Below, one piece after another: positions 58,180 to 64,000 of a stretch of 64,000 nucleotides of DNA. The notes below the pieces were generated by a model. It made no database searches, was not told the origin of the DNA, and worked only from the letters and a program-made list of their open reading frames with translations. The stretch comes from Papaver somniferum (lineage: Eukaryota; Streptophyta; Magnoliopsida; Ranunculales; Papaveraceae): the NCBI RefSeq assembly GCF_003573695.1, contig NC_039361.1, positions 133,518,777 to 133,582,776 of the forward strand. The letters are read 5' to 3'. Position 1 is the first letter of the stretch. Each line of letters begins with the position of its first letter. Both the position numbers and the translations under genes were made by a program.

Positions 58180-61100
58180 TTCTCCATCACAGCATCATTA
58201 GGAAAGGGTATATTATTGTTCACATGAGTCCTTGATAGCATTTATCTTCTTACGAAGGCACTTCACGTTGAAGCCAAGTCTCTCAGAATTCTCCAAGTTG
58301 AACTCCCAATCAAAGAGTACATCTTGAGTAACAGTATTTCTGGCCCTAGCGCATATATCACTTACAACACGCAAGATCACACTTACTTGCATTGTTAAAG
58401 ATAAGCATGCTCGGGATCTCTAGTAACGATGATGTGACCAAATTTCCTCCATATCTTCTCGTACAAGCCGGCATATCCAATAGGAACGCTGAATCCACCA
58501 ACTAGTTCATGGTATGGGATTGATGCATCAAATGGAGTATCAAAATAAACTCCTGCACTTGGATATTCATGCACCACTATACGATTCTCAATTATGGGAG
58601 CAATTTCGATAACAACTTCTTCTGGGATATTCCCTTCCGCTCTTGGTTCGGTTCCTTCCATCGCTGAAGCAACGACAATTGAAGTCTCAGTTTCCTTAAT
58701 GGTTTCAGTAGCAACATCCTCATGGCCTTGAAGTGCATAGGTGGTTTTCCCTTTATCAATAACCACAGGGTTGTTCGAATCATCATTATTGGTTCCATTA
58801 TTCTCAACTTCGGCATTTGGTACCTAATACGAAGATTACATGAGATTAGATTCATCCAAGCATGAAACCGAGGGAATTCATAAAATTTAGCATGCAAGTG
58901 AACTAATGATATTTAAGTTCTTTATTTTACATGATAGATAGCAGCAAATACCGTGAAAGTCATAAAAACATGTTTTACAACAAGCTCGTCGGAGAAGATT
59001 TTACACTACCCTGTACAAAACGACGAGCTGGGAGAAATTGGTGAAGAATATAAGATTGAGTTATATACCATTATATTTGTATGTATGTTATCTACAACAT
59101 ATAAAACTTTCATAGTAATTGGATATATGATCAAAAATATGTGGTCAAAACATTAGAGTACATGACAGCTGAAAATCTTCTTAAAGTCTCCTGGAAGTTC
59201 ATTGTTTCGTCGATTTCGACCCCTAAACGTGCTCAAAACTTAAAATCTTCTCTGCAAAATCTTGAAAATTTTCTGGCCATGAAGATACATGGGTAGATCA
59301 CAAAAATCCGACATCAAATGAAGATTTTATGGCGTTTTTTCTAAAAGACTGAGTTCTGAATTTTCTAGTGACGTATTTCGGTAAAAATTTTCATCTATTC
59401 ATGGGAATTATTATTTATTTACCAACAAATCATCGATGCCATACTTCTAATGGATTAAATGCAAGGGAAATACTTACTTGAGTGGTTTCTGAGGCATTCA
59501 AGGAGCTAGAATTTCCCGTATCAACATTAAGGACATCATCGCTTTCATCTGGTTTTGAGTTATGGGAGCCTTCCTCGTCACCATCTACCGAAGATGAACG
59601 AGCATCACCGGCACTTTTTGCTTCCATAACAACATCCTCCTGGACGTATTCATATCAATTAGAATTTTATTCACAAAATTTTATAACCAGGCGTGTGGAG
59701 AAATACTTACGTCGACTTCTTCGCTCAATTCAGAAACTACTTGACTAGTGGAGAATTGAAGACCTTCAATACTCGATGGAGTGAAGTTCTGCAACGGAAT
59801 AAAAAATATTGGTTTTTTAATCCTAATAATGCGGATAGGAAGAAGTCACATCAAAAGAAGAAGTACTGAGAACTCACCAAAGAAACAACTGGGGACTTTA
59901 TGGTATTGGGCCACAATTTATAATTCTTGCTCCTGCCTTCTCCGCCATGAACAGTTGCTTCAGTTTCTGAGAGGTCAACATCGATTCGAGGTCTTACGTT
60001 ACGACCGTCCTGTGAAAAATTCGATGCAATAATCAAAACACAATTATCATAATTTTATGAAGATTGTACAAAGAATACTTACTTGTGGACATCTTGGAGA
60101 TGTTTTTCGTTTATCACCACAAGGGAAATGCTTCAGTCTTGGTCGAGTAGAAATCATCTCAGCTGAAGGAGGCTCCTTCACCAAAGGTTGATCAACCGTC
60201 ACGAAATCAAGTAAACGTCCGAGTTGTTGATCCCAAAAGTTTATGTAACCTGGAGTTACATATGTAATTCGCTCAGAGCAAGGGAACCCGTATTCACTTC
60301 CTTCCACATGTGTGCGGTCTAAATGGGTCATGAGCTGTTCAACCGATGGTTTCCTTCTTCGAAAAGTCGGAACACACTGATCCATACGAGCTTCCATATC
60401 GATATTGTATTCCTTCACTGAGAATTCTCCATGTATTGTTGATATCAGGTAACTGGGAGTGCAAATCAGCATAAAAGACCTCTCGCCGTCGCTCAAATCA
60501 GCACCAGATTTCAAAGTCATACTCTCTTCAGCATTGAAAGTTGTCAACTGAGAAATATATGGAAGAATTGACAACCATGGACGGAAGTTGAATTCAGATT
60601 TACGGTCTAACACATCAACGAAGCGGGTCTTGAGTCGAGGCTTCTTTATAGACCAGCGCATGATCCTGGCATTGTCCCTTTCAGAGAATACATGACGAGC
60701 ATCAGCATTCATTCCTTGCAAGATAGTACGTGGAATGGGTGCATAATTCTTGAAATGTTCCCACATTAAAGCTTGAAGAAACATCGTATTGGCATAGCAT
60801 TCAATCTTCATAAAGCCATTCGAGATGCTGGAGTCTATAATCAAGGAGTCTAAGTTAGAGTACAAATAACCCAAGAACAAACTACCTAGTGGGAGTTGCT
60901 CACCCTGAGCCATCTTAATGGCAAAGGGAATCACAAACGACTTCAACAAATTTCCAGTATCTTCAAATACATCTCTGGACAGCCATAAACACAAGAAAGC
61001 AACAATAGATAACGTACCGTCAACAGGCCAGTCAAGAGGAATATCTCTCGGCCACCAACGTATTAACCAGTGAGCATGACAACCTTTGCTGCCGGATACC

Positions 61101-61723
61101 TTATTGATCTCCTCCATTGCGGCTGTCAAGATGTTAGAGATTTATGTTTCTTCCATTGAAAGACTTTCAGGAAGGTTACCCGTGATCGGAAGATGTAACA
61201 AAGCAACTACATCCTCTAAGGTGGTGGTAAACTCTCCCCATCTGCATATGAAAGTATGAGTTGGAACACACCAGCGAGTAAGTAGAGCTACCATAACTCA
61301 TGCATCATGAAAAATGAACAAGTCTCCATATGCTTGGATACTCCTTGTTACTTGTGCATCATGCAGCATGGCTCGAACACGAGGAAAGCCCAGCATATAC
61401 CTTGCCCTTCCAGAAATTTTTTCTAAAGGTCGTCGAGAATGCTTGAATTTTATGATTGTCGCAGAAAAATATCATCGTTCAAGAAAGAACCGAATAACTG
61501 CTTGAGGAGTCACCAATTTTTTCTAAGTAACCTCTCTAGGATTTATCAGAAGACGAAATGCTGGAGTTCTGAGACGCTTTTCAGGCCCTTGAGCCACAAA
61601 GAACGCATCCTCTATATTTGGAACATTCTTGATTCTAGGTGTTTCATCTTCTTCTTCACCAATAGAAGTCTCATCCATGCATATATCATCTCTGGAGACA
61701 TCATTTTATTGAGAGTCAGACAT
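58180..61723 (-). pseudogene. Antisense plant mobile domain (PMD, MAIN/MAIL-like) gene with introns, disabled
   Basis: Exon 1 runs 61723-60083 in a single frame of 547 codons. Later exons are 60009-59878, 59788-59711, 59639-59478 and 58823 to about 58398; every intron has GT-AG borders (GTAAGT or GTGAGT donors) and phase 0. Exon 1 shows the PMD pattern: ARYMLGFPRVRAMLHDAQ, LLTRWCVPTHTFICRWGEFT, TLEDVVALLHLPITG, AHWLIRWWPRD and MRWSIKKPR. The last exons have acidic linkers, then VPIGYAGLYEKIWRKFGHI and a coiled-coil-like Lys/Glu tail (about 58180-58080). Damage: five in-frame stops in exon 1, at codon 6, after REVT, after FFLER, after FIFHDA and after SMEET. There is also a frameshift near 58398. 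PMD proteins of the MAIN/MAIL group are nuclear silencing or genome-stability factors; the role of transposon-borne copies is unknown. Confidence 0.85.
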
Positions 61724-62095
61724 CCTTGCGAAGTAGCTGTAACATGCACACAATACTCTACTTCAGTATATTGTCCATACAAGATGCAAACTTCGAAAAG
61801 ATGACGGAATCATGCAAATGGAAAAATGCTCAACTAGCATCTACAAAAATGGTAATTCTTAACTTTTACGATTCCACTAACAGTAGTGATTGTAATACAA
61901 GAGTTAACACTTTAAAACTTGCTCGTTTCTTCGAAGCTACAAAAGACGAGCAAAACTCAGATTTTCATAAAATCATGAACATTCACCGTTGAATTATGGA
62001 AACTAAACATAATTTCATCATAAATAATTGTTTACGTTTAATATTACTTAAAAATCAGGCTTTGATTTTCAAAAATATATATTTATACATATAAA
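61724..62095. other. 5' flank of the antisense PMD gene
   Basis: AT-rich, with no recognised coding region; presumed former promoter or 5' UTR of the antisense gene. Confidence 0.4.
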
Positions 62096-62253
62096 CGTGA
62101 ATTATTCACGTAAAAAATAAGTTTTATTATTTTAATGTGAGCAAAACTCACGTAAAAAAAAATCCATGAACATGTCATGGTTTCACGTAAAAACAAAATC
62201 TGTGAACATGTCACGGTTTTATACACAAAAAAAAAATTCGTGGATACTCCACG
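62096..62253. repeat. Series of five small hairpins with differing but paired stems
   Basis: Hairpins: 62096-62110 (CGTGAA/TTCACG), 62136-62152 (GTGAG/CTCAC), 62164-62180 (CCATGA/TCATGG), 62200-62216 (CTGTGA/TCACGG, with one G-T wobble) and 62239-62253 (CGTGGA/TCCACG). Several are joined by a TTTCACGTAAAAA-like spacer. Stem sequences change between units but stay complementary. Another small hairpin is TGTGAAAATTCACA near 62318. Confidence 0.75.
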
Positions 62254-63052
62254 GTTTTATCAAAAAATATTTTCCTTCGTACAATCGTCCGTCTTTGAAA
62301 CGAGGGTTTATTTCGATTTTGTGAAAATTCACACCTTTTAAGATAAAGTTTTGGTTTTCATGAAAGCTCATAGACAAAATTTTATCACTAGACACAGGTC
62401 TATATATATATAAAAAAAAAATCTCTCCTAAGTCAGGGATTATTGCCAGTTTCTTAAACTAACGATCGGACGAACGTACGTTTTCTAAAACAAGGGTTTT
62501 CTACAAAACTCACACTCATATATTCACATGTATATAAATTTAGCATGAGAAAAGCATGAACAACTTGTGAAACTTCTGGAGAAAAAAATTGTGCGTACCT
62601 GTCGGTGCCGGCCGGAAATTGGTCGGCCGACGACAATGATTGCCGGCGAGTTTTCCTGCTCTCTTCTGCTGCTGACATGAAGAGAGGAAGAATATGAAGG
62701 TGGTGGTCGGTCGTGGAGGTGAGATGAAATAAAAAAAAGATTAATCCCTTTTATATCAAATTTTATTTCCAAAACCTAATTTCACAAGGATTTCCTTTCT
62801 TGAGCCCAGACCCGCGAATTCTAAACCGTCCAAGGTTCCATCACCAAACCAGCGGCTCTACATCCATTTAGGCACATTAAACGATGCTCTATCATGCCAC
62901 TGGGATCTTCTTTCAAGCCATGGTCCGTTCATGCAATCGAAAATCCGGTAACATCTTATCTTACGACTAAGTTCAACTACTTATTTTCGTCTGTAACTGT
63001 AACAAGAAAATCACCATCCAGTGCTGACTGAGGAACATAATTGTCCGTCACT
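62254..63052. other. 3' internal tail of element 3
   Basis: No gene is seen. The frames at 62454-62772 (minus) carry low-complexity protein without a recognisable domain. Confidence 0.5.
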
Positions 63053-63067
63053 AAGCAGGGGACTTAA
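63053..63067 (+). other. Polypurine tract of element 3
   Basis: AAGCAGGGGACTTAA, identical to the tract of copy 1 at 31170-31184. Confidence 0.85.
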
Positions 63068-64000
63068 TATAGATGGTGGATTTTCGTCAAAGGGTAAAAT
63101 CATAAAACCATAATTATACATGCTCCTGATCCAGCAATCAGATGAGTATTGAGGCTTATGTATCTCATCGAAGCATGAAAGCTCATGCCACAAGAATCTC
63201 TGACTGAGAATACTGTCTCTCAGAGTATATGTAGATGTGTAGTCTCTCAGCTGAGGCAACGCCATATCTCATAAATATTGAGCAATTTCAGTAATTACTT
63301 CTATATAGAATCGAAAGATTGGACGGCTCCTAGACAGCTTGCCTGCTAGTATAGAGCAATAACGTCTTCAGGATGTAACAATGTTTTCCCTGACTATATA
63401 AAGGAAATATGATGTTTCAACAAGCTCATATTACTCAATTCTCAAATAATTAATGCTCCTAGACAGCATGCCTGCTAGTATAGAGACATCAATTAATTAT
63501 TTCTAATCCTTAAATTCATTAACTGAGTATTCGGAAATACTCTACGTTCTTCATAATATTTCATTAATTCAATTCATGGTTCTTCCCAGCAGAATTCCAT
63601 GGGTTAGTAATAAGTATGCACGAACGAGCATGAACGATGAACCTATGCAAAATAGGAAGAAAAATAATAAATAATAAAATATTAGCTAGGGTGCTAGGGG
63701 ACTGGATCCACTGGCCGTCCAGTCATGGTGTGGCCAATCCCACGCCCAATTCTATACTTTATCATATTTTTATTATTTTCCTTGATCTCATGAAAATCCC
63801 TTCATTTGAACAAATATCCTTCATTTTAAGGAAACTCCTCAGTTTCATGGTGTTTCCTCCATATCAAAGAAATAAAAAAAAATTAGGAAAGGTGTCGCGG
63901 GACCAAGCCTACTAGCCGGACGGTGATGCCCTAGTTGTGGTCGGTCCCACACCTTGTATTCCTTATTATTTTATTATTATTTCCTTCATCCCATGAAATT
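63068..64000 (+). repeat. 3' LTR of element 3 (partial, cut by the window end)
   Basis: Starts TATAGATGGTGGATTTTCG and is collinear with 51974 onward. A stretch of about 50 bases present near 52530-52620 of the 5' LTR is missing or shortened near 63615. Confidence 0.9.

Larger units (their letters stand above)
51974..64000 (+). mobile_element. Tat-type Ty3/gypsy element 3 with an antisense PMD gene (runs off the window)
   Basis: 5' LTR 51974-54963, PBS 54966-54983, gag from 55021, protease near 56760-57110, integrase C-terminus near 57560-57800. An antisense PMD gene follows (61723-58180), then a PPT (63053-63067) and a 3' LTR from 63068 past the window end. Reverse transcriptase, RNase H and the integrase core are missing. 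Several stops and frameshifts interrupt gag. The left flank is GGCAT; the matching duplication would lie beyond 64000. Extra ORFs between pol and the 3' LTR, some antisense, are a known trait of the Tat lineage. Confidence 0.88.

Noticed and set aside
1..64000. CRISPR arrays, bacterial operons or organelle inserts
   Set aside because: All tandem repeats seen are minisatellites or LTR arrays without CRISPR-like unique spacers. Intron structure and transposon types are those of a plant nucleus, and no plastid or mitochondrial gene was recognised.

Overview
This window is nuclear DNA of a flowering plant. It holds one intron-rich plant gene with canonical splice sites, surrounded by nested plant transposons: hAT, Ty3/gypsy Tat-type, Copia-type LTRs, LINE and SINE. 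It also holds a fragment of an endogenous plant pararetrovirus. I cannot name the species from the sequence alone.

Layout. 1-4556: the 3' end of a Ty3/gypsy-type element and its long 3' LTR. 4562-4669: the last coding piece of a TRICHOME BIREFRINGENCE-LIKE (TBL) gene, directly after the LTR. 4738-8683: a complete hAT transposon (19-bp terminal inverted repeats, 8-bp target duplication AACATCTT) with a frameshifted transposase. 9571-13331: an intact 12-exon RIO1 protein kinase gene on the minus strand, 580 codons. 13930-19430: short exon-like relics (F-box, ribosomal protein S14-like and unidentified pieces) mixed with two minisatellites. 19622-23495: a tRNA-derived dimeric SINE-like repeat, two LINE relics and a gypsy gag fragment.

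23500-64000 is a transposon nest. A Copia-like LTR in minus orientation (23500-35295) is split by Tat copy 1 (24501-33765, TSD CTAGG). A second Copia-like LTR family occurs at 35296-37322 and 50080-51973. Tat copy 2 (37323-48831, minus strand) is the same family as copy 1 in inverse orientation. It carries a solo LTR (39514-41067, TSD ATGGT) and a caulimovirid fragment (41771-43184). These two insertions account for the whole length difference between the internal regions of the two copies. A third Tat element (51974 to beyond the window end) keeps gag, protease and the integrase C-terminus but has lost reverse transcriptase. It carries an intron-containing plant-mobile-domain (PMD) gene in antisense.

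How the parts relate. RIO1 is the only gene I judge functional; its 3' end faces the TBL relic. Copies 1 and 2 are non-autonomous: they keep LTRs, primer binding site, polypurine tract and scraps of gag-protease. They share R/U5, PBS type and an identical 15-base PPT with element 3, so an element-3-like relative probably supplied their enzymes. Their U3 regions are instead filled with GC-rich tandem arrays that create many false open frames on both strands.
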